From Deltaproteobacteria bacterium (GTDB taxonomy: Bacteria > Desulfobacterota > Desulfobacteria > Desulfobacterales > ETH-SRB1): DNA of 54,907 nt. Within the stretch, counting starts at the first letter, position 1. Every line of letters begins with the position of its first letter. Below the pieces are notes generated by a model that worked only from the letters and a program-made list of their open reading frames with translations, was not told the DNA's origin and searched no databases. The stretch lies in NCBI GenBank assembly GCA_030627405.1, contig DAOUSD010000001.1, forward strand, positions 1 to 54,907, in the 5' to 3' direction. Position numbers and translations under genes: made by a program. Below are positions 33,347 to 42,502 of this stretch, in pieces.

Positions 33347-33601
33347 ATGCAAAAATTAAACTATTCAAAGTTAATGGCAGCAAAGCCAACAGTTTATGAA
33401 ACTATTGTTAATCAATTAGGCCAAACCATTGAACTTTGCGAGCATCCAACAGAAGGAGATCTTTATCCGGTCATTGCAGTTTATCACAAAGAAAAAGCCG
33501 CCGCAAACACTGATTTTTTTGATACTGAAGATTTTCACGAAGGTAGCGATTACAATCCTTGTTTTAAAGATGGTGAAATAAAATGTTTTTTTGAGTTATA
33601 A
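33347..33601 (+). CDS. Early acidic protein, 84 aa
   Basis: This is the first clear gene of the rightward module: acidic with a C-terminal Cys (CFKDGEIKCFFEL). No family is recognised. Early position and small size fit a host-takeover protein. Confidence 0.65.
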   Translation: MQKLNYSKLMAAKPTVYETIVNQLGQTIELCEHPTEGDLYPVIAVYHKEKAAANTDFFDTEDFHEGSDYNPCFKDGEIKCFFEL

Positions 33602-33610
33602 ATTTCAAAC

Positions 33611-33671
33611 GCCTGTCAAGTTGGTACGACGTGAAATAATAAACGTTAACGGTTCAATTCCGTATTCAGGC
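33611..33671 (+). other. tRNA-like intergenic hairpin element
   Basis: GCCTG/CAGGC ends enclose AAGTTGGTACGAC and ACGG TTCAATT CCGT, which resemble D- and T-arms. The anticodon arm and full acceptor pairing are missing, so this is not a functional tRNA. It could be a degraded tRNA or an RNA processing signal. Confidence 0.35.
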
Positions 33672-33696
33672 TCTAATTAACTTTAAAACTTTTATT

Positions 33697-34011
33697 ATGA
33701 CATTTATTAAATCTACTCGTACCGCATTAAGTTTCAGTAAAAATAATTTTAGCTTGATTGACGTGATCAATGCAATTTTAGATATTGAAAAATATTCGAT
33801 CCACCTGTCCGAACGTGCTGAAATGAGGCAAATTAAATTTTTCGCTTACCATGTTAATGTTAATTTTGATTGTAATCGTATTACTGACAGTGTTGAAGAT
33901 TTGTGTAAATTCTTTGATGTTGAATGTTTTAACAAGTCTAAATTGATTGACTTGTTAGCAGAAATAGATCACTCCGAAGGACTTGTCAATCGAATCGCTT
34001 CACAATATTAA
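33697..34011 (+). CDS. Early protein, 104 aa
   Basis: This alpha/beta protein (FFAYHVNVNFDCNRITDSVE in the middle) has a helical C-terminus. No family is recognised. A hairpin terminator follows directly at 34021. Confidence 0.6.
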   Translation: MTFIKSTRTALSFSKNNFSLIDVINAILDIEKYSIHLSERAEMRQIKFFAYHVNVNFDCNRITDSVEDLCKFFDVECFNKSKLIDLLAEIDHSEGLVNRIASQY

Positions 34012-34020
34012 TGATTAGTT

Positions 34021-34050
34021 ACTCCCCTTCTACCAAGTTGGGGAGTTTTC
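34021..34050 (+). terminator. Hairpin terminator
   Basis: ACTCCCC and GGGGAGT form a seven-bp stem with a 12-base loop, followed by TTTTC. The short T run suggests partial termination between early genes. Confidence 0.6.
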
Positions 34051-34067
34051 CAGGTAAAAACTAAATC

Positions 34068-34154
34068 ATGCAAAAATTAAAACAAATCTTATTCGCCGTC
34101 TTAATTATTGGCGGCCTTCTTACTGGCTTAATCTTATCAATAATTAACTTTTAA
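34068..34154 (+). CDS. Single-pass membrane peptide, 28 aa
   Basis: This is a single hydrophobic helix (LFAVLIIGGLLTGLILSII) after a short basic N-terminus. It is spaced 17 bases from the next small membrane gene. Confidence 0.5.
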   Translation: MQKLKQILFAVLIIGGLLTGLILSIINF

Positions 34155-34164
34155 ATAAAATATC

Positions 34165-34281
34165 ATGAAAAACTTCTTAAAACTGTCATACATTGATCGC
34201 ATTGTTGAAACAATGAAGATCGCAACAATTGTTTTGTTTGTTGCTTCGATTGCTTTTATAGTCATTAATCACTTAAATTAA
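34165..34281 (+). CDS. Single-pass membrane peptide, 38 aa
   Basis: A soluble start MKNFLKLSYIDRIVETM is followed by one membrane helix (IATIVLFVASIAFIVI). It is paired with the preceding membrane peptide. Function unknown. Confidence 0.5.
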   Translation: MKNFLKLSYIDRIVETMKIATIVLFVASIAFIVINHLN

Positions 34282-34353
34282 TTCCTTCTTTGCCTCGCTT
34301 CCTTCTGGTTGCGGGGTTGGGTTGGTAGAAAGAATAAATTTAAAATCTTAATT

Positions 34354-34827
34354 ATGACACCACAAGAAGCAAAGGAAAAAAAAGAAAAAATGACGAGTGA
34401 TTTATTAAAAAGCTGCGGAGTTTTTTTTGCATTTTCTAACCAACAATTTAACGAGAACAAAACACCGTTAAAAGAAGGAGAAAAATACATTTCAATTAAC
34501 AATGGTGGATATTTGCCAAAATCTAACTTAGCAGCATTTAAAATCGGACTTGCTGAAATTGGAAAAGTGAAAGGGACAAAAAAGAAAATTGAATACGATG
34601 TTTCTGATTTTCAGCCAGACGAAGACAAGGTAAAAGAATACGAAGAAAGACAGGGTGCAAAGGCAGAACGCTATCAGGAATTAGCAACAAAAGCAAAAAG
34701 CGAATCGACGCAAAGATACCAGACAGCTCAGCGTATTGAACATCGAATCCCTTTCTACGATGATAAACTAAACTTTGCCGGTTGGTTTGTAAAAAACTTT
34801 GCCGGTTGGTTTAAAGTATTTATTTAA
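34354..34827 (+). CDS. Early protein, 157 aa
   Basis: The start at 34354 (MTPQEAKEKKEKMTSDLLKS) is chosen because the earlier in-frame ATG lies inside the intergenic hairpin. It is charged, with a coiled-coil-prone centre and two copies of FAGWF near the C-terminus (NFAGWFVKNFAGWFKVF), a small tandem duplication. No family is recognised. Confidence 0.65.
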   Translation: MTPQEAKEKKEKMTSDLLKSCGVFFAFSNQQFNENKTPLKEGEKYISINNGGYLPKSNLAAFKIGLAEIGKVKGTKKKIEYDVSDFQPDEDKVKEYEERQGAKAERYQELATKAKSESTQRYQTAQRIEHRIPFYDDKLNFAGWFVKNFAGWFKVFI

Positions 34828-34839
34828 AAAACTACAAAA

Positions 34840-34923
34840 ATGAAAAACTTAGACAAAATTTTCTGCATCACTATTCACGGTGATTCATACAAACCACCCC
34901 GAAACCTACACCCGAACCAATAA
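34840..34923 (+). CDS. Small peptide, 27 aa
   Basis: It begins MKNLDKIFCITIHGDSYKPP and ends at TAA 34921-34923. It has good spacing after the preceding gene but nothing else to support it. Confidence 0.3.
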   Translation: MKNLDKIFCITIHGDSYKPPRNLHPNQ

Positions 34924-34976
34924 AGAATAAAATACCGAACCGGCATATTCCGAATAATAATACAAATACTTACACC

Positions 34977-35675
34977 ATGAAAACTTTAAAAGACATTCTT
35001 GATTATTGCCAATCATGCAAAAGTACATCAACTTTAAGGCGAGTATTGCCACAAATGATTGAGGCATTCAACAACAGTTCCGAAGTGGAAAAACTACACT
35101 ATGCATACCACGAAGACGGCGCTAACACCTGGGTAAATAAATGGGCGGCGTCTGACTATTATCCTGACAATTTTGAGGAAGATACGCAGGATATTTTTAT
35201 TCTATTTGAACAAAGTTGGTTGATAGGAAAGAAAAAACAAGCACTAAAATTTCAGCGGGCGAATACCTATACGGCTGAATGCGCCATCTTTCTCTTTAAG
35301 GTTGCACCCGCCGACATCAATTACCGGGTTTCAAAATTAAAATCTGGTTGGGAACAAGATTTTTTGAGGGCTAAAGAAATCGTGAAAAAAGAAGAAGAAA
35401 CAGCAAAAATACATGCTGCTTATTCTGATGAAACAAAACAGCACATTGCAAACTTGCAAACTGAATTAGAAAATATTTTTGGCACTTATAATTCGTCAGA
35501 TCGGAGAATAGAGATCAACTCAGAGCTGGCTAAATTTGCACTGCCACCACGGGGAAAAAGGTATTCGTGCCATAACTGGATCGAATGTGCTGTTAATTGC
35601 AATTCGGTTGAAACCTACATTGAGCGTCGCAAAAACGAGATACAAAAAAAGTTATCTGAAAGTTTAAAATCTTAA
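34977..35675 (+). CDS. Early protein, 232 aa
   Basis: This helical protein has a Cys pair near the start (YCQSCKS) and a C-terminal CHNWIECAVNC cluster. The middle is charged coiled coil (KEIVKKEEETAKIHAAY). No family is recognised. Confidence 0.65.
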   Translation: MKTLKDILDYCQSCKSTSTLRRVLPQMIEAFNNSSEVEKLHYAYHEDGANTWVNKWAASDYYPDNFEEDTQDIFILFEQSWLIGKKKQALKFQRANTYTAECAIFLFKVAPADINYRVSKLKSGWEQDFLRAKEIVKKEEETAKIHAAYSDETKQHIANLQTELENIFGTYNSSDRRIEINSELAKFALPPRGKRYSCHNWIECAVNCNSVETYIERRKNEIQKKLSESLKS

Positions 35676-35730
35676 AAACCAATAACCTAAAGAAAGAAGG
35701 TAAAAAATAAATTGTAAACAACACATTCAA

Positions 35731-35753
35731 CCGGGGCCGTAATTGGTTCCCGG
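35731..35753 (+). other. GC-rich intergenic hairpin
   Basis: CCGGG and CCCGG arms have a 13-base loop, 26 bases before the next gene start. It is one of six such hairpins in the early module. Confidence 0.4.
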
Positions 35754-35778
35754 ATTTGGTGGTAAAAAAAAGAATACT

Positions 35779-36039
35779 ATGAAAACATCACAAGCAAAAA
35801 GAATTTTAAAAGCCACAAATGACACTATGATCAGTTATGCGCTGTTAGTTGGTGGTCAGGTAATGGATGGAGCCCGAACCGAAGAGGATGCTAAGCAATG
35901 GTGTGCTAAAATGGTTGAATCTGACGTTGAATACTTTAAAAGTCCTGGCAATGCAGTCACTTATGAAGCTATTGTTATAGATGCAATAGACGGGACTGAG
36001 GTTACAATGAATAATTTACATGCCTACTTAAAAAACTAA
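35779..36039 (+). CDS. Small early protein, 86 aa
   Basis: The start is taken at 35779 (MKTSQAKRILKATNDTM), downstream of the hairpin. It is acidic and alpha/beta. No family is recognised. Confidence 0.6.
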   Translation: MKTSQAKRILKATNDTMISYALLVGGQVMDGARTEEDAKQWCAKMVESDVEYFKSPGNAVTYEAIVIDAIDGTEVTMNNLHAYLKN

Positions 36040-36043
36040 TATC

Positions 36044-36202
36044 ATGAAACGTAAAAAATCAGAATTAAATTGTCGTGACCGTTATGAGGTTGCTGAAGGG
36101 ATTCCATGCGACCCTATTAAAAAAAGTGACAGATGGCTAGGATTGCTTTTTATTGTCCTGATCTGTGCTGTTCCTGTTGGAACTTATTTGCTCATTAAAT
36201 AG
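36044..36202 (+). CDS. Tail-anchored small membrane protein, 52 aa
   Basis: A charged N-terminal half (MKRKKSELNCRDRYEVAEG) is followed by one C-terminal membrane helix (WLGLLFIVLICAVPVGTYLL). It begins four bases after the preceding stop. Confidence 0.55.
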   Translation: MKRKKSELNCRDRYEVAEGIPCDPIKKSDRWLGLLFIVLICAVPVGTYLLIK

Positions 36203-36232
36203 TAAAAAACTGTTATAAAAAACCATCATAAA

Positions 36233-36421
36233 ATGAAAAAATTATTATTTTTAATTTCAATTGTGTTTGTATGCTCAATTATGATGCAAAAAACAGCATC
36301 CGCAAAAACTAAACACAAAACAGTAGTGAAAATGTCTAGAAGACAAGTAAAAAACGCCAAAAAAGGTAAAACTTTTTATTACCGGAATAAAAAAGGCAAA
36401 CTTAAAAAACGCATACTTTGA
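36233..36421 (+). CDS. Exported basic peptide, 62 aa
   Basis: A signal peptide (MKKLLFLISIVFVCSIMM, cleavage near ASA) precedes a strongly basic mature part rich in Lys. It would enter the periplasm. It could bind membrane or nucleic acid, but function is unknown. Confidence 0.6.
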   Translation: MKKLLFLISIVFVCSIMMQKTASAKTKHKTVVKMSRRQVKNAKKGKTFYYRNKKGKLKKRIL

Positions 36422-36442
36422 ATTATAAAAAACATTACAGCC

Positions 36443-36613
36443 ATGCTCACAACATTCGAAATAACAACCGATAAAAAAGGGATACTCGTTTCTAAAAAAA
36501 GAGGGGATAAAGTACTCAAAGAAACTTACGCCTTAAGTGCGGAACATGCCAACATAATAAGAGATCAATGGATAAATCAATTTTGGGGATTTCCTGCTAT
36601 AAATTATAATTAA
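36443..36613 (+). CDS. Small protein, 56 aa
   Basis: It begins MLTTFEITTDKKGILVSKKR, probably a small beta-hairpin followed by a helix. It ends two bases before the next gene start, supporting coupling. Confidence 0.5.
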   Translation: MLTTFEITTDKKGILVSKKRGDKVLKETYALSAEHANIIRDQWINQFWGFPAINYN

Positions 36614-36615
36614 CA

Positions 36616-36978
36616 ATGAGCAAAGAAGGAAAAGAAAGGCTTGAATTAGAAATGCGAGCAATGCGGGTATCTTCTACTATTTTAGTAGCTGAGAAAGAAC
36701 TTCAGATAATAATTGGAGAAGCTAATAAGATAGGGTTAGAAGTAGCCCACACTGGTAGACTGATAAAAGTATCACCAATTACTTTTGAGTGCGCTAAAAG
36801 ACTTAGAAGCCCTATGTCGTTCTCTAAATTGTTTGCCGGAAATGAAAGGAGCGTAACCAACACTTATCAGCCAGATAAATATTTGGTTCCATGGAACGAG
36901 TATTGCGCTATGTTCTTTAAATTCGTTAAAAAATGGCGTAAAAAAGGGTTTATTATTGATCCTATTTTAAAAAAATAA
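36616..36978 (+). CDS. Early protein, 120 aa
   Basis: It has a charged helical N-terminus and a basic aromatic C-terminus (MFFKFVKKWRKKGF). No recognised family. Confidence 0.6.
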   Translation: MSKEGKERLELEMRAMRVSSTILVAEKELQIIIGEANKIGLEVAHTGRLIKVSPITFECAKRLRSPMSFSKLFAGNERSVTNTYQPDKYLVPWNEYCAMFFKFVKKWRKKGFIIDPILKK

Positions 36979-37053
36979 CCATACATGTCTTACAACATAT
37001 TATTTGTAAAATATAATTATTTACTTCATTAAACCAAATAGAAACTTACAATT

Positions 37054-37416
37054 ATGAAAGATTTAGGAATTACAAAAGGAGAATGGAAAGTTGATAATAC
37101 TACGGTCTATTCTTTATATCAGACATCGTGGGACAGTGGAAAACCAGTAATGACAAATAGATTCTATTTATCATTATATCCAGATTATCATTCAAGCATA
37201 GCTAAAAGTGAAGTTATTGAAAACGCCAAACTGATAGCAGACGCCGGAAACACAGCAAACAAATGCGGATTGCTCCCTAGTGAGTTGTTGGCGCAAAGGG
37301 ATGAATTACTTAGTGCATTGGAAATGATTACTAAAAGACTTAAAAAAGAATTAGATACGCCTTATAATTCATTCGTTGATAAAGCGGAAAAAGCAATCAA
37401 AAAAGCAACATCATAA
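37054..37416 (+). CDS. Early protein, 120 aa
   Basis: It starts MKDLGITKGEWKVDNTTVY and has a central NAKLIADAGNTANK block followed by a coiled-coil-like C-terminus. I know this pattern from small phage proteins of unknown function. No activity can be assigned. Confidence 0.65.
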   Translation: MKDLGITKGEWKVDNTTVYSLYQTSWDSGKPVMTNRFYLSLYPDYHSSIAKSEVIENAKLIADAGNTANKCGLLPSELLAQRDELLSALEMITKRLKKELDTPYNSFVDKAEKAIKKATS

Positions 37417-37448
37417 AAAATAAAATATATCTTAAATTAGAACAAGTT

Positions 37449-37970
37449 ATGGAAAATAAATTCTTCAACGTAGAAATTGGCCGGACTACAAGAGCCGGAA
37501 ATATGCAAGTACAACATTCATTTGTTGCTAGCGTACCGAAAAGTAAAAATCAATATGAAGTACACAATTATTATCAGAGCCAATACTCTGGATTTGATGT
37601 AAGCGTATCAGAAGCGAAGGAAGTTTTATTTCCTATTTTTGTAGATACAAAAGTTATAATATCAGCTAATTCCGAACATAAGCCATCCCTGATAAAAAAA
37701 TCAAGAATTGAGCATTATGCTTCTATTAGTAGCTTTACGGATGAAACGAAAATCTTATGGAAAGATGCCAGAAAAAAGGAAGCGGAAGCAAATGATGCTA
37801 AAGAGCACCTAATTAAGATATTGCAGGCAGAAATTAGACTGCTATACAATAATGCCGTTTCAGTAGTCAGAATAGATCATGAAAAATTTATGATAGATAG
37901 CGGCACGGTTCGTTATAAAGCAGACATCTCAGGCACTTTGATAATGGAAGAAATAGAAAAAGCACTTTGA
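37449..37970 (+). CDS. Early protein, 173 aa
   Basis: A beta-rich N-terminal half is followed by a charged helix (DARKKEAEANDAKEHLIKIL). It is 12 bases from the recombination-associated coiled-coil gene, so possibly part of that operon. No family is recognised. Confidence 0.6.
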   Translation: MENKFFNVEIGRTTRAGNMQVQHSFVASVPKSKNQYEVHNYYQSQYSGFDVSVSEAKEVLFPIFVDTKVIISANSEHKPSLIKKSRIEHYASISSFTDETKILWKDARKKEAEANDAKEHLIKILQAEIRLLYNNAVSVVRIDHEKFMIDSGTVRYKADISGTLIMEEIEKAL

Positions 37971-37982
37971 ATTAAATAAATT

Positions 37983-39314
37983 ATGGCAAAAGAAACTGCA
38001 AAAAATCTGCCTAAATCACAGGTAGTAAAGTTAGAATCTTATCCTGAAGTAATGGAAAGATTTCAATTGTTGGCTAAAAAATACGCTAACTTAGTTGTAA
38101 CGAAAGAAACCTACAAGGAATCTTTGAAGGCAAGAGCCGAATTAAGAGAAGAAAGATACTTGATTCAAAACATCATAAAAAATAACAAAGGGGTGCTGAA
38201 TGAAGCCAAAAAGAAAATGGAATCTGACGGCGCGGCGTTAATTGATGTGGTACTTCCGGTAGAAAACGAGATTGATACAAGACTCAAGGCAGTCGAAGCA
38301 GAAAAAGCCGAAGAGAAACGATTAGCCGAAGTAGCAAAACAAAAGTTAGCTGCTGAACGCATGGAAAAAATCAGTAAATTGCAAACAGGCTTTATGTCTG
38401 AAATTATTGAGGCTTCAACCATCCCACAATTGGATGTTTTAAATGAAAAACTTTCAGCATTTGAAGTTACTGATAAAGAGTTTGGTGATTTAAAGCTCTC
38501 CTGTGAACAAACGATAGCCGGAATTAGCTTTTATATCAATCAGGCGAAGGAAAGGATTGAAAAAGAGATTGAGGCTGAAAAACAGCTTAGATTGAGCGAG
38601 ACTAAAAGGGATTATAAATTAGAATCCGGCGAAGAGTGGTACGGCGAAGATGATATTGATCAGATTCAACAAAAAATTGCTGCCGTTATTAACACTAAAG
38701 CAAAAGCTAAGGTAATAGATGAGTATCATGATCTTGGCGGGGAAGTAGATATTCATGATGAAATGACTCTTGATGAATTGATTGGACATGTTTCTACTTT
38801 AAAGTTCGAACTTGCTGAATTTGCCAAGAAGAAAAAACTGGAAGAGAAACAAGCGAAGAAAGCGAGAGTGAAATTGGCATTTGATCGGATGTACATTTTT
38901 AACAATGCTGGTATTAGCGATTCTGAATGGATTGGAAGTATGCTGGGCAATGATTATCCTGGCAAAATGATTGAGGGCTTAACCGATGCTGAGTTTACAA
39001 CTTTTAAGGATAATTTAATTGCCATAGATGCCGAAATTACCAAGGTTGATTTTGAAGAAATACCAATAGAACATGCTCCTATAAAATCTTTCGGCAGGAC
39101 TCCTAAAAAAATTAAGCCAAAAGAATTTGAAATTAGCATAACTGGCACAAGGGAGGCCACGATACATTATGTGGCTACAAATGAAGAAGAACTTAATTCT
39201 TACACCAGACATTCAGCTACAAACTGGACTGTGACCATGGGGGAAAGCGAGGAACAAGTTTACGATTGTGAAGAACTTGAAGCATTATTCCAAGGATACA
39301 TTAAAACAAAATAA
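37983..39314 (+). CDS. Recombination-operon coiled-coil protein (DUF1351-like), 443 aa
   Basis: The N-terminal half is a long Lys/Glu/Ala coiled coil (for example AVEAEKAEEKRLAEVAKQ, about 100-118) typical of the protein found next to phage RecE/RecT pairs. The C-terminal 80 residues are a mixed domain. It shares its last base with the next gene's start. A role as a nuclease or single-strand-annealing accessory is inferred from context. Confidence 0.65.
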   Translation: MAKETAKNLPKSQVVKLESYPEVMERFQLLAKKYANLVVTKETYKESLKARAELREERYLIQNIIKNNKGVLNEAKKKMESDGAALIDVVLPVENEIDTRLKAVEAEKAEEKRLAEVAKQKLAAERMEKISKLQTGFMSEIIEASTIPQLDVLNEKLSAFEVTDKEFGDLKLSCEQTIAGISFYINQAKERIEKEIEAEKQLRLSETKRDYKLESGEEWYGEDDIDQIQQKIAAVINTKAKAKVIDEYHDLGGEVDIHDEMTLDELIGHVSTLKFELAEFAKKKKLEEKQAKKARVKLAFDRMYIFNNAGISDSEWIGSMLGNDYPGKMIEGLTDAEFTTFKDNLIAIDAEITKVDFEEIPIEHAPIKSFGRTPKKIKPKEFEISITGTREATIHYVATNEEELNSYTRHSATNWTVTMGESEEQVYDCEELEALFQGYIKTK

Positions 39315-39613
39315 TGAAAAATTACAGCCTAAATAATCTCATTGCAAAACTCACATCCGAAATCGATTCAATGGAGATGAAAGGATTTGACGTGTGTTGT
39401 GATAAAGATTGGAACGGAGAAGGAGAATTTGAAATCGAATTTGAAGATTGCATTGTGGTTATTGGATGTAATATTTTTAAATCATTTGACAGGGACATGG
39501 AATTGACTGGATTTGAAGTTAAGGTCAGTAGTGTTTATTTGCAATATCCTGATAATAAAAAAATGATTCCGGTTAAAGATGTAAAAACAATTGAAAATTC
39601 ATTAAAACCATGA
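39314..39613 (+). CDS. Small acidic protein, 99 aa
   Basis: A strongly acidic centre (EGEFEIEFEDCIVVIGCNIF) may mimic DNA or bind metal. It overlaps the exonuclease gene by four bases and the coiled-coil gene by one, so it belongs to the recombination operon. Confidence 0.6.
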   Translation: MKNYSLNNLIAKLTSEIDSMEMKGFDVCCDKDWNGEGEFEIEFEDCIVVIGCNIFKSFDRDMELTGFEVKVSSVYLQYPDNKKMIPVKDVKTIENSLKP

Positions 39614-40605
39614 GCGAACTATATTCACATCCATTACCTTATATTTCAATTCCAGATGAAATTCCGAATGATGAATACCATAATGGAGAGAAATACAAGG
39701 ACTTTATAAGCTCAACGAGGCTTAAATGGTATTTAACTTCTCCTAAGTGGTACAAATTCATTTGCGACAACCCACAAGAGTCTAAAATTAGCTTAAAGGC
39801 ATCAATGGAAGGCTCTGTCTATCATGACATGTTGGCTTCATTGGTAAATAATGGTAATTTAAATGGCTTTGAAAGAGATTGGTTTGTCTTTGATCCTCCA
39901 ATAAACGAGAAGACAGGAAGCCCATATGGGATTACATCCAATAAATACATGGGTGCATACGAAGATGCTAAATATGCAAATCCCGGCAAAGAAACAACTT
40001 CTCATGCAGAAGTAGTCAAAGCAAAGGCAATGATTGATGAACTGCTTTACCACAATTACCATTATTCATACACCATTAGGAAATTTATCGAATGGGGCAA
40101 GGCTGAACAATCATGCTTCTGCGAGTATAAGGGACACAAGTTTAAATACAGGAAAGATTTAGCCACCAAAACAAAAATGATTGATTGGAAATCTACTGAA
40201 GAAAAGGACCTACATGAAGATACAATTGCCAAAATAATTGTTAAATTTAAGTATGATTTATCAGCAGCTTTTTATCAATTTTTCGAGCATCAAATAACGG
40301 GAGTTTGGAAACCTTTCTTTTGGGTGTTCCAACAAAAAAACCCTCCTTATGATGCAGTTTTGGTATCAGCAGATAAATGGGCTTATGAAATTACAGATAA
40401 TACACCAGGAGATCAAATTGTATTGGCAAGGGATGGAGCATTGAGATTTAAGCAACTTCTTAATCAGCATATTTGGTGCGAAGAAAACGATGTATATCCC
40501 GGAGCTTCAGTTTTTATTGAACCTGACTTTAAACAACACAGGGTTATGTATCCTGAAGTCCCGGGATGGAAGAAAAATGAAACTACAAATTTTTATAACG
40601 ACTGA
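39610..40605 (+). CDS. RecE/YqaJ-like PD-(D/E)XK exonuclease, 331 aa
   Basis: This is the probable dsDNA exonuclease partner of the downstream RecT. Motifs in order are ISSTRLKWYL and EGSVYHDML (first acidic region), the YRKDL block, then KMIDWKST (Asp and Lys of the PD-(D/E)XK centre), and YDLSAAFYQFF, which is characteristic of the RecE C-terminal domain. The length fits the nuclease domain alone. Confidence 0.85.
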   Translation: MSELYSHPLPYISIPDEIPNDEYHNGEKYKDFISSTRLKWYLTSPKWYKFICDNPQESKISLKASMEGSVYHDMLASLVNNGNLNGFERDWFVFDPPINEKTGSPYGITSNKYMGAYEDAKYANPGKETTSHAEVVKAKAMIDELLYHNYHYSYTIRKFIEWGKAEQSCFCEYKGHKFKYRKDLATKTKMIDWKSTEEKDLHEDTIAKIIVKFKYDLSAAFYQFFEHQITGVWKPFFWVFQQKNPPYDAVLVSADKWAYEITDNTPGDQIVLARDGALRFKQLLNQHIWCEENDVYPGASVFIEPDFKQHRVMYPEVPGWKKNETTNFYND

Positions 40606-40606
40606 A

Positions 40607-40855
40607 ATGGAATCAAACAGAGAATTAGCCGAAAGATTAGTTAAAGATTGCCTTGAGAACAACGTAGTTAAAAGAACTAAATCAGAAATGGAAAATCATT
40701 TAGAAGATAGTATTACGTGGGCGATGAACGATGCTTTTAGGATAATAAAAAACATTGAAAAAACCTCTTTAGACAATATGGATAGAGCAACCAGATTTAT
40801 AAGGCTTGAAGAAAAATATGGAATACCAAAAACTCATTTAATATTAAAACAATGA
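40607..40855 (+). CDS. Small protein of the recombination operon, 82 aa
   Basis: The start at 40607 follows the exonuclease stop by one base; an upstream in-frame ATG would overlap it. It is helical and charged (MESNRELAERLVKDCLEN). It overlaps RecT by four bases. Function unknown. Confidence 0.55.
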   Translation: MESNRELAERLVKDCLENNVVKRTKSEMENHLEDSITWAMNDAFRIIKNIEKTSLDNMDRATRFIRLEEKYGIPKTHLILKQ

Positions 40856-41976
40856 TCAAAAAAGAACAATTATTAGAAGACTTAAAATTCAAATTCAATG
40901 GTGATGGATTCGAATGTGTCGGATGCCCAAAAGCATTAAAATTCACATTCGATGAGTTAAAAAACATGACAGATGATATGTTTGTCAAAACCATGCAAGA
41001 GCATGAAAAACACCATGTAATTGGATTTGGAGAGGCTTACATGAAATTACATTCGCCAGAAGTAAAATCTGTTGCGAATAAAACAGTAGTCAAAAAGAAT
41101 ATCCCTACTCCTGCCGCAAATAAAGTGGCAGCAAAAATCACTGAGCCTAAAGTTCCTGCAAAGGTAGCACCGCCGAAAGCTGCTTTACCTCAAAAGTTAA
41201 TTGATGCCGGATTGCAAAGAGTTTTACTTCAGCCAAAACAGGCGTTTATAGCAGCCGGAGGAACAGAGCAGCAATTTGCAAAAGAAATTAATTTTGCTGT
41301 TCAGCATCTAATGAAAAATGATTTCATACTTGGATGTGCTCAACGAAATCCCGAATATTTAGTTGAAGCCGTAAAGAACATAGCATTAACCGGACTTACG
41401 TTAAACCCGGAATTAAAACTTGGATATTTAGTTCCTAGGAGTGGCAAAATTTATTTCTCGTCTTCTTATATGGGAAAAAGAGAAATTGTAAATCGAACTG
41501 GGCATGTAAGAGATTCATTTGCTTCTTTAGTTTATGAAAAAGATGTTTTTGAAATTCAAAAGGGAACTAATCCGAGTATAAAGCACATCCCTAATCCTTG
41601 GGGAGAGAAAGGCGAATTAATGGGTGGATATTGGGTATGTGAGCTTTCTAATGGTTCAAAGTCTTTCGACACCATGACCAAAGAAAGGATCGATGAAATA
41701 AAGGCAAAATCAGAATCGGTAAAAGCAGGAGGTCAGTCTCCGTGGAAAACAGATTTTGAAGAAATGGCTCTTAAAACAGTTTACAATTGGGGCTTTAAGT
41801 TCATGCCCAAAACTGGATTATCACCAGATCAAGTAACTGCGTTAACCATTGAATCAAAATATGATAATGAAGTTTTTGAAGAATGGATAAAGGAACAAGA
41901 TAAAAAAGCTGAAATGTTTGACGATGATGGCCCGGCAGGTGAAAACCAAATAATAGATATTAAAGCCGAGGACTAA
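40852..41976 (+). CDS. recT: RecT-family single-strand annealing protein, 374 aa
   Basis: The core (about 105-345) carries the RecT pattern, including the AQRNPEYLVEAVKNIALTGL region, LGYLVPRSGKIYFSSSYMGK, and ESVKAGGQSPWKTDFEEMALK. It anneals DNA strands produced by the exonuclease two genes upstream. Unusually, the first 60 residues carry CVGCP and a HEKHH run that look like a metal-binding extension. Its TAA overlaps the next ATG. Confidence 0.9.
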   Translation: MIKKEQLLEDLKFKFNGDGFECVGCPKALKFTFDELKNMTDDMFVKTMQEHEKHHVIGFGEAYMKLHSPEVKSVANKTVVKKNIPTPAANKVAAKITEPKVPAKVAPPKAALPQKLIDAGLQRVLLQPKQAFIAAGGTEQQFAKEINFAVQHLMKNDFILGCAQRNPEYLVEAVKNIALTGLTLNPELKLGYLVPRSGKIYFSSSYMGKREIVNRTGHVRDSFASLVYEKDVFEIQKGTNPSIKHIPNPWGEKGELMGGYWVCELSNGSKSFDTMTKERIDEIKAKSESVKAGGQSPWKTDFEEMALKTVYNWGFKFMPKTGLSPDQVTALTIESKYDNEVFEEWIKEQDKKAEMFDDDGPAGENQIIDIKAED

Positions 41977-42413
41977 TGGCTAGTGATTATTGGGCAAAAA
42001 GAAGAAACGAAGAGTTAGAGCAGGAAAATAAAAAACCTGCTCCAACAATTCCTGTTGATTATAATTCTGAGAACACAAGAGAAGAGATTCTACACAAGAT
42101 AAAATCACTTAAAAATGCCCGTTCTTTAATTATTGAATCAGCGAATGAAAAAGCCACAGCAATTTCAAATTATGCCAGAAAAGTAGCCATTACAGAGATA
42201 AAGCTAAAAAATGGACTTATTGATAAGTTTGATGGTATTGAAATAGGCCATATAACTGCTTCATCTGCAAGGAAAATTTCCGAGGGCATATGTTGGAAGG
42301 AGCTGAATGAGAAAGAACTTAAAGAAGGTCTTTATAAGGCTAATATAATAACCATTGAAGCTATAAAAGCTGAACTAAATGGTCTGCAATCAATTAATAA
42401 ACATTTAGAATAA
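41976..42413 (+). CDS. RecT-operon protein, 145 aa
   Basis: This helical, charged protein has a Pro-rich start (QENKKPAPTIPVD) and a coiled-coil-like centre. It is translationally coupled to RecT, so a role in recombination or replication initiation is likely but unproven. Confidence 0.6.
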   Translation: MASDYWAKRRNEELEQENKKPAPTIPVDYNSENTREEILHKIKSLKNARSLIIESANEKATAISNYARKVAITEIKLKNGLIDKFDGIEIGHITASSARKISEGICWKELNEKELKEGLYKANIITIEAIKAELNGLQSINKHLE

Positions 42414-42421
42414 CCATTTAG

Positions 42422-42470
42422 CCCTGACTTTTAGAAAGGTTGGTACAACCCCGGTCACTCCGGGGCAGGG
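42422..42470 (+). other. GC-rich intergenic stem-loop
   Basis: CCCTG/CAGGG ends enclose AGGTTGGTACAACC and the hairpin CCCCGG/CCGGGG. It shares GTTGGTAC with the element at 33611. It lies 33 bases before the next gene and could be an RNA processing or attenuation site. Confidence 0.45.
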
Positions 42471-42502
42471 TACAAATTAAAATTAACTTAAAATCATTTA
42501 AA

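Noticed and set aside
33611..33671. Possible tRNA gene
   Set aside because: T-arm and D-loop-like motifs are present, but the acceptor stem has only five pairs and there is no proper anticodon arm.
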